The notes under the pieces were generated by a model. The model ran no database searches, was not told where the DNA came from, and worked only from the letters and a program-made list of their open reading frames with translations. The position numbers and the translations under genes are program-made. A stretch of 57,476 bases of DNA. Origin: an uncultured Pelagibacteraceae bacterium (GTDB lineage: Bacteria > Pseudomonadota > Alphaproteobacteria > Pelagibacterales > Pelagibacteraceae). Numbering within the stretch: the first letter of the stretch is position 1; every line of letters begins with the position of its first letter. Positions 8,696 through 17,918 of the stretch are shown in pieces. The stretch is from contig CAJXBA010000005.1 of the NCBI GenBank assembly GCA_913050185.1, forward strand, positions 1-57,476, written 5' to 3'.

Positions 8696-9121
8696 GTGAA
8701 AAACGTTATTCTAGCATCGGACCATGCTGGTTTTAAATTAAAAGAAATAATTAAAAAATTTTTAATAAAAAAGAGAAAAAAAGTTTTGGACCTAGGAACA
8801 AAAAACATCAATTCAGTTGATTATCCAGATTTTGCTCATTTATTATCAAAAAAGATTAAAAAAAATAGTAAGCAAATTGGTATCTTAATCTGTGGTTCTG
8901 GTATCGGAATGAATATGGTTGCAAATCGCCACAAAAATATTAGAGCCGCGCTATGTTATAATGTCAAGTCTACGAAATTAAGCAGGCAACACAATAATGC
9001 TAATGTAATGACATTAGGCGCAAGATTAATTAATAAAAATATGGCTTTAAAGTGCGTATCTGTTTTTTTAAAAACTAATTTTGAAGGCGGTCGCCATTCA
9101 CGTAGAATAAAAAAAATTTAA
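8696..9121 (+). CDS. rpiB: Ribose-5-phosphate isomerase B
   Basis: Interconverts ribose 5-phosphate and ribulose 5-phosphate. The SDHAGF phosphate loop, the catalytic cysteine loop ICGSGIGMNMVANRHKNIRAALC and the RQHNNANVMTLGARLI block are present. The frame is open back to an ATG at 8597, but that extension encodes a non-conserved, low-complexity hydrophobic stretch. The GTG at 8696 gives VKNVILASDHAG, the usual family start, and a purine-rich GAGAGAGA ribosome-binding stretch lies just upstream. That makes 141 residues, the normal size. glyA follows 6 nt later. Confidence 0.9.
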   Translation: MKNVILASDHAGFKLKEIIKKFLIKKRKKVLDLGTKNINSVDYPDFAHLLSKKIKKNSKQIGILICGSGIGMNMVANRHKNIRAALCYNVKSTKLSRQHNNANVMTLGARLINKNMALKCVSVFLKTNFEGGRHSRRIKKI

Positions 9122-9127
9122 AACACT

Positions 9128-10444
9128 ATGACAGAATTGAACAAATATCTATCCGAAGATTATAAATCATTTTTCGACAAAGATTTATCAACCGCCGATC
9201 CAGAATTATATAATTCCATAAAACTTGAGCTTGAAAGACAACAACAACATATTGAATTAATTGCATCTGAAAACATTGTTTCAAAATCTGTACTAGATGC
9301 CCAAGGCTCGATAATGACAAACAAGTATGCAGAAGGCTATTCTGGAAGAAGATATTATGGCGGATGTGAGTATGTCGATATTGCTGAGGATTTAGCATTA
9401 GATAGAGTAAAAAAATTATTTGAATGCAAATATGCGAATGTTCAACCACACTCGGGTGCCCAAGCTAATGGAGCAGTATATCTTGCGCTTCTAAATCCAG
9501 GAGACCCAATACTTGGTATGAGCTTAAACTCTGGAGGTCATCTAACTCATGGAGCAAAAGTTGCACTTTCTGGTAAATGGTTAAATTCATTTCATTACGA
9601 CGTAGATAAAACAACTGGTCTTATTGATTATCAACAAGTTGAAGAGTTAGCAAAATTACACAAACCAAAACTTATTATTGCTGGCGGGAGTGCTTATTCT
9701 AGAATTATTGATTTTAAAAAATTTAAAGAAATTGCAGATACTGTGAATGCGTATTTAATGGTTGATATGGCACATTTTGCTGGATTGGTAGCTGGCAAAG
9801 GACACCCAAATCCAATTACGTACGCTGATGTTGTTACATCAACAACACATAAAGTTTTAAGAGGTGGAAGAGGAGGAATAATATTAACCAACAGAGAAGA
9901 TATAATTAAAAAAATTAATTCTGCAGTTTTCCCAGGCTACCAAGGCGGACCATTAATGCATATTATTGCAGCAAAAGCTGTTGCTTTTCAAGAGGCTTTA
10001 CATCCTAGTTTTAAAAATTATATAAAATCTGTTCTTGATAATGCAAAAATTTTGTCAGAAACTCTTAAAAATAATGGCTTTAAAATATTTTCAGGAGGGA
10101 CGGATACGCATTTAATGTTAGTTGATTTGAGACCTTTTAATGTAACGGGTAAAGACGCTGAAACAAGCTTAGGTAAAGCAAATATTACTTGTAATAAAAA
10201 TGGTATTCCATTTGATACACAAAAACCAACCATCACATCTGGTATAAGGCTTGGTACACAAGCAGCAACAACCAGAGGTTTTAGCCTTAATGAATTTAAA
10301 AAAGTTGGAAATTTAATTACCAAAGTAATTGAGGGATTATCAAAAAATCATAATGATAATAGCAAAATTGAATCTGAGGTGAAAAAAGAAGTTATTGTAC
10401 TTTGTTCGAATTTTCCAATATATAACCACTTGAATAAAAAATAA
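9128..10444 (+). CDS. glyA: Serine hydroxymethyltransferase
   Basis: PLP enzyme that converts serine and tetrahydrofolate to glycine and methylene-THF. The PLP lysine is in [14 protein letters not shown]. Other conserved blocks are [47 protein letters not shown] and [12 protein letters not shown]. 438 residues, full length. It sits between rpiB and nrdR, 3 nt before the latter, as in most alphaproteobacteria. No glycine riboswitch precedes it; the spacer is only 6 nt. Confidence 0.97.
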   Translation: MTELNKYLSEDYKSFFDKDLSTADPELYNSIKLELERQQQHIELIASENIVSKSVLDAQGSIMTNKYAEGYSGRRYYGGCEYVDIAEDLALDRVKKLFECKYANVQPHSGAQANGAVYLALLNPGDPILGMSLNSGGHLTHGAKVALSGKWLNSFHYDVDKTTGLIDYQQVEELAKLHKPKLIIAGGSAYSRIIDFKKFKEIADTVNAYLMVDMAHFAGLVAGKGHPNPITYADVVTSTTHKVLRGGRGGIILTNREDIIKKINSAVFPGYQGGPLMHIIAAKAVAFQEALHPSFKNYIKSVLDNAKILSETLKNNGFKIFSGGTDTHLMLVDLRPFNVTGKDAETSLGKANITCNKNGIPFDTQKPTITSGIRLGTQAATTRGFSLNEFKKVGNLITKVIEGLSKNHNDNSKIESEVKKEVIVLCSNFPIYNHLNKK

Positions 10445-10447
10445 TTT

Positions 10448-10912
10448 ATGCTTTGTCCTTTTTGTAGAAAAAAAGATACTTCAGTTGTAGATTCTAGACC
10501 TACTGAAGACGGAACCGCGATCAGAAGACGAAGAGTATGTGCTTGTGAAAGAAAAGAGCGTTTTACAACTTTTGAAAGAGTCCAATTTCGTGAATTAACT
10601 GTGATTAAAAATAATGGTCGACGTGCACCTTTTGATAGAGACAAAATTGCAAAATCGATCACAATTGCTCTTCGAAAAAGACCAATTAATAGTGAGACTA
10701 TAGAAAGTTTTATTTCAAAAATTGTCAGGAATCTAGAAGGTCTTGGTGAAAACGATATTCCCACATCTACTATAGGAAAATTTATTATGGATGGCCTCTC
10801 AAACCTAGATCAAGTAGCTTATGTTCGTTTTGCTTCAGTTTATAGAAATTTTAAGGAAGCGAAAGATTTTGAACAATTTATTGGCAACTTGAATGTCTAT
10901 AAATCAGAATAA
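10448..10912 (+). CDS. nrdR: Transcriptional repressor NrdR with atypical zinc ribbon
   Basis: Nucleotide-sensing repressor of ribonucleotide reductase genes. The product begins [18 protein letters not shown] and continues with IRRRR and RFTTFERVQ, then an ATP-cone ([18 protein letters not shown] and the following helices). 154 residues, normal. The first cysteine pair is CxxC (C3, C6). The second knuckle is C31-A-C33, followed by four residues (ERKE) before RFTTFE. The family norm is CxxC with a two-residue gap, so this half of the zinc site is rearranged. It overlaps the ribD start by 20 nt. Confidence 0.94.
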   Translation: MLCPFCRKKDTSVVDSRPTEDGTAIRRRRVCACERKERFTTFERVQFRELTVIKNNGRRAPFDRDKIAKSITIALRKRPINSETIESFISKIVRNLEGLGENDIPTSTIGKFIMDGLSNLDQVAYVRFASVYRNFKEAKDFEQFIGNLNVYKSE

Positions 10913-11996
10913 ATATTCACGGCATAATTTTTTTATGAAACTTGCTTTATTGCAGGCTAAGAAAAACTTGGGAAATACAAGTGATAATCCTGCCGTTGGA
11001 TGCGTCATTGTAAAAAATAATTTCGTTATGTCATCAGGGTGCACTGGTATCAACGGAAGACCACATGCAGAGCAAAACGCATTAATTTATTCAAGGAACG
11101 ATATAAAAAAATCTAATTTATATGTAACTCTAGAGCCTTGTTCAAATTATGGTAAAACGTCACCTTGCGTTAAGTCAATTATTAAAAGTAAGATCAATAA
11201 GGTTTTCTTTTCTTTAAAAGATCCGGATACAAGATCAAATAATAAATGCACAAAACAATTTAAAAAAAATAGAGTTAAAGTGAATTGTGGAATACTATCT
11301 TCAGAAATGAAAAATTTTTACAGGAGTTATTACAAAAGTAAAGCATGTGGTTTACCTTTTGTAACAGCAAAAATGGCTGTGTCGAAAGATTATTATACAA
11401 AAAACAATAAAGGAAAATGGATTACAAACGAATTCTCTCGCGGAAGAGTGCATTTAATGAGACAAAATCATGATTGCGTCCTGAGCAGTTCAAAAACTAT
11501 TTCTGATGACAATTCATCTTTAACTTGCAGAATAATGGGTTTGGAAAAACGTTCACCGATTCGGATTATCTTGGATAAAAAATTAGAGATATCAACCAGA
11601 TCCACCATCGTTAAAACCGCATATAAATACAGAACAATTATTTTTTTTAATAAAAATAATAAAAAAAAGATCAAAACTTTAAAGAATTTAAAAATAATAC
11701 TTGTTAAAACTTCTTTAAAAGATGATGGAAACTTTGATATTAAAAAAATTCTTTTTAAGATTAAAAAATTTGGTTTTTCAAGAATTTTTTTGGAGTCTGG
11801 ACTAAAGTTGACTACATATTTTTTGACTGAAGGTTTAATTGATGATTTACATCTTTTTATATCAAGTAAAAAACTTGGCAACAATGGAAGTAATAATTTT
11901 AAAAAAGTAATAAAATTATTTTCTAAAAACATAAAGTTTGTTAATGAAAAAGTTAATTTACATGGGGACAAATTAATCACTTACAGGTTTGTATAA
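10893..11996 (+). CDS. ribD: Bifunctional diaminohydroxyphosphoribosylaminopyrimidine deaminase / 5-amino-6-(5-phosphoribosylamino)uracil reductase
   Basis: Carries out the second (deaminase) and third (NADPH reductase) steps of riboflavin synthesis. The deaminase domain has the zinc ligands in PHAEQNAL and [15 protein letters not shown] (the usual H in CSHYG is N here). The reductase domain begins near [13 protein letters not shown] and contains the [14 protein letters not shown] substrate-binding stretch. The start at 10893 gives the normal spacer before [13 protein letters not shown]; an internal ATG at 10935 is possible but would remove the first helix. It shares a base with ribE (TAATG). 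Confidence 0.94.
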   Translation: MSINQNKYSRHNFFMKLALLQAKKNLGNTSDNPAVGCVIVKNNFVMSSGCTGINGRPHAEQNALIYSRNDIKKSNLYVTLEPCSNYGKTSPCVKSIIKSKINKVFFSLKDPDTRSNNKCTKQFKKNRVKVNCGILSSEMKNFYRSYYKSKACGLPFVTAKMAVSKDYYTKNNKGKWITNEFSRGRVHLMRQNHDCVLSSSKTISDDNSSLTCRIMGLEKRSPIRIILDKKLEISTRSTIVKTAYKYRTIIFFNKNNKKKIKTLKNLKIILVKTSLKDDGNFDIKKILFKIKKFGFSRIFLESGLKLTTYFLTEGLIDDLHLFISSKKLGNNGSNNFKKVIKLFSKNIKFVNEKVNLHGDKLITYRFV

Positions 11997-12580
11997 TGTT
12001 TAACGGAATAATCAAACAGACAGGGAAAATTAGTAAAATTTATAGAAATAAAGAAAATTGTTTTGTAGAAATTTTTTCTAAAATGAAATTTACAAAAAAG
12101 GAAATTGGAACTTCTATTTCATGTTCAGGCACATGTTTAACTTTAGAAAAATATAAAGGTAAAATAAGTAAATTTTATATTTCTAAAGAAACTTTAAACA
12201 GAACTAATTTTAATTTTTCTATTAGAGGTGATACTATAAATATGGAAAAATCTTTAAAATATAAAGATCGAATATCTGGACATTTTGTTCAAGGTCATAT
12301 TGATACCACCTGTACAATAATGAGCATCGATTTAGTAGGCAAGTCTTGGCATATTAATTTTAAATTGGCAAAAAAATATAAAAAATACTTAATTCAAAAG
12401 GGTTCTATTGCAATTAATGGTGTTTCTTTAACAATTTCAAAAATTTTAAAAAATGGGTTTCAAATTGCTGTTATCCCTTACACCCTCAAATCGACAAATT
12501 TATCATATTTAAAGAGTAAAGACTTAGTCAATGTTGAATTTGATGTTTTAGGCAAATATATAAAAAGTTTTATTAAATGA
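11996..12580 (+). CDS. ribE: Riboflavin synthase, alpha subunit
   Basis: Dismutates two 6,7-dimethyl-8-ribityllumazine molecules to riboflavin. The two tandem lumazine-binding barrels are visible: the first begins [12 protein letters not shown] and has the SCSGTCLTLE loop. The second begins SGHFVQGHIDTTCTI and has INGVSLTISK. 194 residues, normal. Fused to its neighbours by a 1-nt overlap with ribD and a 4-nt overlap with ribB. Confidence 0.94.
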   Translation: MFNGIIKQTGKISKIYRNKENCFVEIFSKMKFTKKEIGTSISCSGTCLTLEKYKGKISKFYISKETLNRTNFNFSIRGDTINMEKSLKYKDRISGHFVQGHIDTTCTIMSIDLVGKSWHINFKLAKKYKKYLIQKGSIAINGVSLTISKILKNGFQIAVIPYTLKSTNLSYLKSKDLVNVEFDVLGKYIKSFIK

Positions 12581-13680
12581 AAAAAATCAATTTTTCAAAA
12601 ATTAGTGAAATATTAAAAGACGCTAAGCGTGGAAAAATGTTTATTTTGGTTGACGATGAAGGAAGAGAAAATGAAGGAGATCTTGTCATTCCAGCAACTA
12701 AAATATCAGCAAATTCAATTAATTTCATGGCAAAATATGGAAGGGGTCTTATATGTTTAGCCTTAACTCAATCTCAAGTGAGTAAACTTAATTTATCATT
12801 AATGTCTCCGATTAATAAATCTAGAACGCAAACTGCTTTTACTGTTTCGATTGATGCAAGATATGGAATTACAACTGGCATTTCAGCTTATGATAGAGCA
12901 CTTACAATTAAAACAGCAATTAAAAAAAAAGTTTCACAGAAAAAAATTGTTTCTCCTGGACATGTTTTTCCACTAGTTTCGAAAAACGGTGGTGTCTTGG
13001 TTAGAGCGGGTCATACAGAAGCATCTGTCGATATATCTAAATTGTCTAAATGTGGAGATTCGGCAGTTATTTGTGAAATAATGAATGAAGATGGAACAAT
13101 GGCCAGAGGAAAACAATTATTTAATTTTTCAAAAAAACATAAAATAAAATTAGGTAAAATTAATGATTTAATTGCATATCGCTTTAATCGAGAAAAATTA
13201 ATAAAGTTTAAGAAATCTTCAATTATTGAAATTAAAAAGCAAAATTATAATATTAAAATTTTTGAAAGTTTATTAGATGGGTCTGAAAATTTTGCATTAA
13301 TTAAAGGAAATATAAAAGAAAATAAAAATCCCAGAGTTAGGGTTATTTCATCAAATATAATTAAAAATTATTTAATGGGTGAAAAATTACCTAATTTGTT
13401 CAATCAAACTATCAAGTATTTTAAAAATCATAAAGATTGTGTTTTAATCTTTATAATGGATTCAAATCTAAAATCCGTTTCTGAAACTTTAATAGGATAT
13501 AAGAGTAAAGAATTTTATAAAACCGGTGAAGATAAGCTGATTAGAAAATCCGGTATAGGCGCACAAATAATTAAAGCTTTAAAAATTAAGAATATGATAT
13601 TAGTTACCAGATCAAAAAAGAAAGTTATTGGATTAGAAGGTTATGGTATAAAAATTACCAAACAGGAAATAATTAAATGA
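12577..13680 (+). CDS. ribB: 3,4-dihydroxy-2-butanone 4-phosphate synthase with degenerate GTP cyclohydrolase II domain
   Basis: The N-terminal domain (about residues 1-205) is a normal RibB, making dihydroxybutanone phosphate from ribulose 5-phosphate: VDDEGRENEGDLVIPA, RAGHTEASVD and ICEIMNEDGTMAR are intact. The C-terminal 160 residues follow the GTP cyclohydrolase II fold (ALIKGNI, PRVRV, GIGAQIIKAL, IGLEGYGIKI). They lack the zinc cysteines and the GDxFGSxRCDCGxQL motif, so they cannot be a classical RibA. Such RibBX-like forms are known in alphaproteobacteria. GTP cyclohydrolase II must come from elsewhere in the genome. Confidence 0.92.
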   Translation: MKKINFSKISEILKDAKRGKMFILVDDEGRENEGDLVIPATKISANSINFMAKYGRGLICLALTQSQVSKLNLSLMSPINKSRTQTAFTVSIDARYGITTGISAYDRALTIKTAIKKKVSQKKIVSPGHVFPLVSKNGGVLVRAGHTEASVDISKLSKCGDSAVICEIMNEDGTMARGKQLFNFSKKHKIKLGKINDLIAYRFNREKLIKFKKSSIIEIKKQNYNIKIFESLLDGSENFALIKGNIKENKNPRVRVISSNIIKNYLMGEKLPNLFNQTIKYFKNHKDCVLIFIMDSNLKSVSETLIGYKSKEFYKTGEDKLIRKSGIGAQIIKALKIKNMILVTRSKKKVIGLEGYGIKITKQEIIK

Positions 13681-14102
13681 AAAAAAAAATTTGTCTAGTT
13701 CTAGCAGATTATTATCCAGATATTACAAATATGTTGATGGAAGGCTCTACCCGAAGAATATTAGATGCAGAATCTAAAAATATATTAAAAATTGGTCATG
13801 ACTCCATCCATGTATCCGGTGTTTTTGAAATACCTGTGACAATAGCGAAACTAATAAGCAAATATGATGCTTTTGTGCCTTTAGGCTGCGTAATTAAAGG
13901 AGAAACTCCACATTTCGATTTAATTTCTAAAGCTGTTGTAAATGCAATAATGGATTTATCCGTTAAAAATAAGAAACCAATAGGAAATGGAATTATAACT
14001 TGCCAAAATATGCAGCAAGCCATTGAAAGAGCTGATCCTAATAAAAAAAATAAAGGCGGTGAAGCAGTCTCTGCGGTATTACAAATTTTGGCAAATTTTT
14101 AA
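13677..14102 (+). CDS. ribH: 6,7-dimethyl-8-ribityllumazine synthase
   Basis: Makes lumazine from the RibB and RibD products. Recognised by SGVFEIP, the FVPLGCVIKGETPHFDLIS block and the late GNGIITCQNMQQAIERAD and KGGEA phosphate/helix region. 141 residues, the usual size. It overlaps ribB by 4 nt and precedes nusB by 2 nt, completing the ribD-ribE-ribB-ribH-nusB operon. Confidence 0.95.
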   Translation: MKKKICLVLADYYPDITNMLMEGSTRRILDAESKNILKIGHDSIHVSGVFEIPVTIAKLISKYDAFVPLGCVIKGETPHFDLISKAVVNAIMDLSVKNKKPIGNGIITCQNMQQAIERADPNKKNKGGEAVSAVLQILANF

Positions 14103-14104
14103 AA

Positions 14105-14503
14105 ATGTATAACGAGGCTCTTCAAAATCCTAGAGTTATTGTAATTCAAAAATTATACGCCCATCATTTAAACAAAAACTCTGAAATAACTTTTCCTAAA
14201 CACAGATATAAAAAATTCATAAAAGATGTTGTTAATGGAACAATTGAAAGAAAAGAATTAATTCAAAATTTAATGGATAAAGAATTAAAGGATGATATTA
14301 ACGAAAATAAGACGGAGTTAATGATAAAATTAATGATTATGGCAGCAATTTATGAATTTATGTTTATGCACAAAACTCCAATTAAAGTTGTTATTAGCGA
14401 ATATCTAAAAGTTTCTGATTTTTTTGCTGAAAGATCACAAATAAACTTTTTGAATGCTATATTAGATAAAGTTTCAAAAGTAAGTCGAAGTAAAGATAAA
14501 TGA
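14105..14503 (+). CDS. nusB: Transcription antitermination protein NusB
   Basis: RNA-binding partner of NusE (S10) in rRNA antitermination. The all-helical pattern with NPRVIVIQKLYAHHL at the start and the conserved C-terminal ISEYLKVSDFFAERSQINFLNAILDKV is present; 132 residues. It is the last gene of the riboflavin operon. The next gene, hppA, is 132 nt away; thiL, commonly found here, is not present. Confidence 0.88.
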   Translation: MYNEALQNPRVIVIQKLYAHHLNKNSEITFPKHRYKKFIKDVVNGTIERKELIQNLMDKELKDDINENKTELMIKLMIMAAIYEFMFMHKTPIKVVISEYLKVSDFFAERSQINFLNAILDKVSKVSRSKDK

Positions 14504-14532
14504 ATTCTTATTAAAAAATTTATACAATATGA

Positions 14533-14538
14533 TAAAAT
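14533..14538 (+). promoter_or_regulatory. Candidate extended -10 for hppA
   Basis: The nusB-hppA spacer contains TG-A-TAAAAT (14530-14538), an extended -10, with only a weak TTATTA-like -35 upstream. It would leave a leader of about 90 nt rich in T runs. A separate TTGACA at 14596-14601 has no good -10 partner. Confidence 0.3.
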
Positions 14539-14635
14539 AATGAGATATATACACAATTCTTTATTAAAGATTTTTGTTGCCTTTTATGATTTTTTTTGAC
14601 AATTTTCTTTTTTTTAATCAAAACTAATTTTTAAA

Positions 14636-16729
14636 ATGATTGTTACACATGCCTTTGTAATAGCTGCTGGTTTTTTAGCGATTCTATATGGTTTTATAGT
14701 AAGTAAACAAATCTTATCTGCTAGTCCGGGTAATTTAAAAATGAGAGAAATTGCTAGCGCTATTCAGGAGGGAGCGAGAGCTTATTTGAATCGCCAATAT
14801 AAGACTATTGCTATAGTAGGAATTGTCATTCTTATTATTATTTCTTATGCTTTAGGTATATGGGTGGGCCTTGGATATTTTATTGGTGCCTTTCTATCAG
14901 GTGCAGCAGGATACATTGGGATGCTTGTATCTGTTCAGGCAAATGTTAGAACAGCAGAAGCTTCGAGAAAGGGTCTAGCAGCAGGCCTAAATATAGGATT
15001 TAAGTCTGGTGCTGTAACTGGAATGTTGGTTGCGGGATTAGCATTGTTGTCAATATCAATTTATTACTTAATTTTATTAAAATTAAATATAGAAAATAGA
15101 GAAATAATTAATGCTCTTATTGGACTCGGTTTTGGTGCTTCTCTAATTTCAATTTTTGCAAGATTAGGCGGAGGAATTTTTACAAAGGGTGCTGATGTAG
15201 GCGCTGATCTAGTTGGTAAAGTTGAGGTAGGAATCCCTGAGGATGATCCAAGAAATCCTGCTGTAATAGCTGATAACGTTGGAGATAACGTTGGTGATTG
15301 TGCTGGAATGGCTGCCGATCTGTTCGAAACTTATGCTGTCACAATTGTTGCTACCATGGTTTTGTCGTCAATATTCTTCATTAACAATTTAAGTATGATG
15401 ATTTATCCATTGGCAATTGGAGCCACATGTATAATTACATCAATAATGGGAACTTTTTTTGTACGCTTAGGTCCTAGTAAAAATATAATGGGAGCTCTGT
15501 ACAAGGGGTTTATAACTACAGCCATTTTGTCTTTAGTGATATTGTATCCAATTACGGATCAAATAATTGGTTTGAATAACACTTATTCGTCAACAAATTC
15601 TGAATTTACAGGTTTAGATCTTTATTATTGTGGAATTATTGGATTGGTAATTACGGGACTTATTATATGGGTAACGGAATTTTATACGGGTACAAAATTT
15701 CGTCCTGTTATAAGTATTGCCAAATCATCAACGACTGGTCACGGTACAAACGTTATTCAAGGATTAGCTGTTTCTTTAGAGGCAACAGCACTACCAGCAT
15801 TGATTATTGTATCAGGAATTTTAACGACAAATTATATTGCTGGATTATTTGGTATTGCAATAGCCGTAACCACCATGCTTGCTTTAGCTGGTATGGTTGT
15901 TGCCTTGGATGCTTATGGACCAGTTACAGATAATGCTGGGGGCATCGCAGAAATGTCAAACCTACCTAAAAAAGTTAGAAAAATTACCGATGCTTTAGAT
16001 GCTGTAGGAAATACAACAAAAGCTGTTACCAAAGGTTATGCTATAGGTTCAGCGGGATTAGGTGCGCTAGTTTTATTTACTGCTTATACAGAAGACATAA
16101 AATTTTTCTCAAACATTAATGGTTCGAATCTTGAAAATATTTCAGTAAATTTTGATTTATCCAATCCTTTTGTTGTTGTTGGTTTATTAGTTGGGGGTAT
16201 GCTTCCTTATCTATTTGGATCAATGTCTATGCAAGCTGTGGGAAGAGCAGGTGGGGCTGTAGTTATTGAGGTTAGAAGACAATTTAAGAAAATACCCGGA
16301 ATTATGAAACGCAAAAGAAAACCTGATTATGGAAGATTGGTAGATTTATTAACTAAAGCAGCAATCAAAGAAATGATAATACCATCATTATTACCTGTTT
16401 TATCACCTATAATTTTATATTTTGTTATCCTGGTAATCGGAGGACTTGAGTCTGCATTATCCGCTGTTGGAGCCATGTTACTGGGAGTTATTATTACAGG
16501 TTTATTTGTTGCAATATCAATGACAGCTGGTGGCGGAGCATGGGATAATGCAAAAAAATATATCGAAGATGGGAAATTTGGCGGCAAAGGTTCAGAAGCA
16601 CATAAGGCAGCTGTTACTGGAGACACTGTTGGCGATCCGTATAAAGATACAGCTGGTCCTGCGGTGAATCCCATGATCAAAATTACTAATATAGTGGCTT
16701 TGCTTCTCTTAGCGGTTATAGCACATTAA
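14636..16729 (+). CDS. hppA: K+-independent H+-translocating membrane pyrophosphatase
   Basis: Inner-membrane pump that uses pyrophosphate hydrolysis to move protons. About 16 membrane segments are interrupted by the catalytic loop [18 protein letters not shown], the [21 protein letters not shown] block and the late [15 protein letters not shown] and [14 protein letters not shown] blocks. The sequence [16 protein letters not shown] has Lys where K+-dependent enzymes have Ala, so this is the potassium-independent proton-pumping class. 697 residues, full length. It lets the cell recover energy from biosynthetic pyrophosphate, common in oligotrophic marine bacteria. Confidence 0.97.
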   Translation: MIVTHAFVIAAGFLAILYGFIVSKQILSASPGNLKMREIASAIQEGARAYLNRQYKTIAIVGIVILIIISYALGIWVGLGYFIGAFLSGAAGYIGMLVSVQANVRTAEASRKGLAAGLNIGFKSGAVTGMLVAGLALLSISIYYLILLKLNIENREIINALIGLGFGASLISIFARLGGGIFTKGADVGADLVGKVEVGIPEDDPRNPAVIADNVGDNVGDCAGMAADLFETYAVTIVATMVLSSIFFINNLSMMIYPLAIGATCIITSIMGTFFVRLGPSKNIMGALYKGFITTAILSLVILYPITDQIIGLNNTYSSTNSEFTGLDLYYCGIIGLVITGLIIWVTEFYTGTKFRPVISIAKSSTTGHGTNVIQGLAVSLEATALPALIIVSGILTTNYIAGLFGIAIAVTTMLALAGMVVALDAYGPVTDNAGGIAEMSNLPKKVRKITDALDAVGNTTKAVTKGYAIGSAGLGALVLFTAYTEDIKFFSNINGSNLENISVNFDLSNPFVVVGLLVGGMLPYLFGSMSMQAVGRAGGAVVIEVRRQFKKIPGIMKRKRKPDYGRLVDLLTKAAIKEMIIPSLLPVLSPIILYFVILVIGGLESALSAVGAMLLGVIITGLFVAISMTAGGGAWDNAKKYIEDGKFGGKGSEAHKAAVTGDTVGDPYKDTAGPAVNPMIKITNIVALLLLAVIAH

Positions 16730-16731
16730 TA

Positions 16732-17184
16732 TTATTTTTTTCCCTGTTGCATTTTTTGTCTAACACTGGCCAAAAAACTATAAACAAAATTTTCTCTCCT
16801 AATATCATTTACGGTAATAGCTTTTGCAAATTTTATATCCTTTATATTTTTTTTATCATAAAAAGTTTTATTATTTAAAACGCCATATTTATCGAATTCT
16901 AAAACTAAAACATTATTTTCAGTTAATTCACTTCCGCCAAGTTTTAAGGTTTTACCTCTGGTTATCGTTCTTTCTATATAAATCCATAAATTGTCGTCAG
17001 TCATCCCTTTGGTCGCTGGTTGTCCTAAAACTTTAATTGCGTCATTTTTATTTGATTTATTTACAATAATTAACTTTTCTCTCTTATCAAGATATGATAT
17101 CCCGTGTGTTTTGCTTATTTTAGTGCGTTGACATTCGGTTAAAAAAAATAAACTTATCAACAATAATATTACAGTATTTTTCAT
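16732..17184 (-). CDS. bamE: BamE/SmpA-type outer-membrane assembly lipoprotein
   Basis: Accessory lipoprotein of the BAM complex that inserts outer-membrane beta-barrels. It has a short hydrophobic signal (residues 2-17) ending LTEC, a lipobox with Glu before the Cys instead of the usual small residue. The BamE core follows (KNDAIKVLGQPATKGMTDDNLWIYIERTI, then VLVLEFDKYGVL). 150 residues. It is convergent with hppA (2 nt apart). Its start codon directly abuts the start of the divergent chaperone gene, forming CATATG. Confidence 0.85.
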   Translation of the reverse strand: MKNTVILLLISLFFLTECQRTKISKTHGISYLDKREKLIIVNKSNKNDAIKVLGQPATKGMTDDNLWIYIERTITRGKTLKLGGSELTENNVLVLEFDKYGVLNNKTFYDKKNIKDIKFAKAITVNDIRRENFVYSFLASVRQKMQQGKK

Positions 17185-17709
17185 ATGAACAAATATATCA
17201 AAAAAGTAAAATCACAGGAAGATAAGTTATATAACAAAGTTCTATCATTATCACGTAATAAATTATTTTACACAAAATTTGATTTGAGAGATACTTTTCT
17301 GAATAGAATCAATCTTATTTTTCTTCATATTTCATTTTTGTTTATTAAAACAAAACAAAAAAGTGAACAATTAATATACAAAGAATTTGATCAGAAATTG
17401 TTTGATTGCACTTTCAAAAAAATCGAACTCAATATGAGGGAAGTTGGTTATAGCGATATTACGGTTAACAAAAAAATGAAATTTATGATTAATATGTTTT
17501 ACAATATTTTGCTAGATAGTGAAAAATATGCACAAAAAAATATAAAAAATAAAAATTCATATTTGTTAAAATATCTATCTCTAAATAATGACAAAAAAAA
17601 CGCCATTAATATTGTTTTAGTTGAATATTTTGATGCTTATCAAGCTTTTTGTTTTGATTTAAGTTCAGATAGTGTATTAAATGGTGATTTAAATTTTCAT
17701 TATAAATGA
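17185..17709 (+). CDS. Ubiquinol-cytochrome c chaperone family protein (CBP3-like)
   Basis: Related to mitochondrial Cbp3/UQCC1, which assists cytochrome b of the bc1 complex. The recognisable stretch is HISFLFIKTK, then FDQKLFDCTFKKIELNMREVGYSDITVNKKMKFMINMFYNIL, matching the family's 'D..lREmGvgDl.V.k.vk.m...fYgr' pattern. 174 residues, normal for bacteria. It starts back to back with bamE, so its ribosome-binding region lies inside bamE's coding sequence. The usual downstream DUF177 gene is absent; rpmF follows 11 nt later. Confidence 0.8.
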   Translation: MNKYIKKVKSQEDKLYNKVLSLSRNKLFYTKFDLRDTFLNRINLIFLHISFLFIKTKQKSEQLIYKEFDQKLFDCTFKKIELNMREVGYSDITVNKKMKFMINMFYNILLDSEKYAQKNIKNKNSYLLKYLSLNNDKKNAINIVLVEYFDAYQAFCFDLSSDSVLNGDLNFHYK

Positions 17710-17720
17710 GCATATTGTAA

Positions 17721-17900
17721 ATGGCGGTACCTAAACGAAAAGTCTCGAAATCTAGAAGAGATAAAAGAAGATCTCATCATAGATTAAAGAATGTAAATAT
17801 TATTGAAGACAAGAAATCTGGAGAATTTAGATTGTCGCATCACGTAGATTTAAAAACTGGCCTCTATAAAGGTAGACAAGTTTTTGATCCAAAAAAATAG
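17721..17900 (+). CDS. rpmF: Ribosomal protein L32
   Basis: A 59-residue protein, [20 protein letters not shown] at the start and [18 protein letters not shown] near the end, matching L32 of the large subunit. It is the cysteine-free form. It lies between the bc1 chaperone and plsX (18 nt), the conserved rpmF-plsX pair. Confidence 0.94.
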   Translation: MAVPKRKVSKSRRDKRRSHHRLKNVNIIEDKKSGEFRLSHHVDLKTGLYKGRQVFDPKK

Positions 17901-17918
17901 AAATTTAATTAATATACT

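Noticed and set aside
9126-9449. Minus-strand frame opposite glyA
   Set aside because: Overlaps the conserved SHMT N-terminus; no recognisable domain.
10315-10460. Riboswitch near glyA/riboflavin genes (glycine or FMN)
   Set aside because: Spacers before glyA, ribD, ribE, ribB and ribH are a few bases or overlaps; no aptamer could fit.
15628-15933. Open frame inside hppA
   Set aside because: Lies entirely within the clear pyrophosphatase frame; composition rich in Cys/Tyr/Trp, typical of an out-of-frame shadow.
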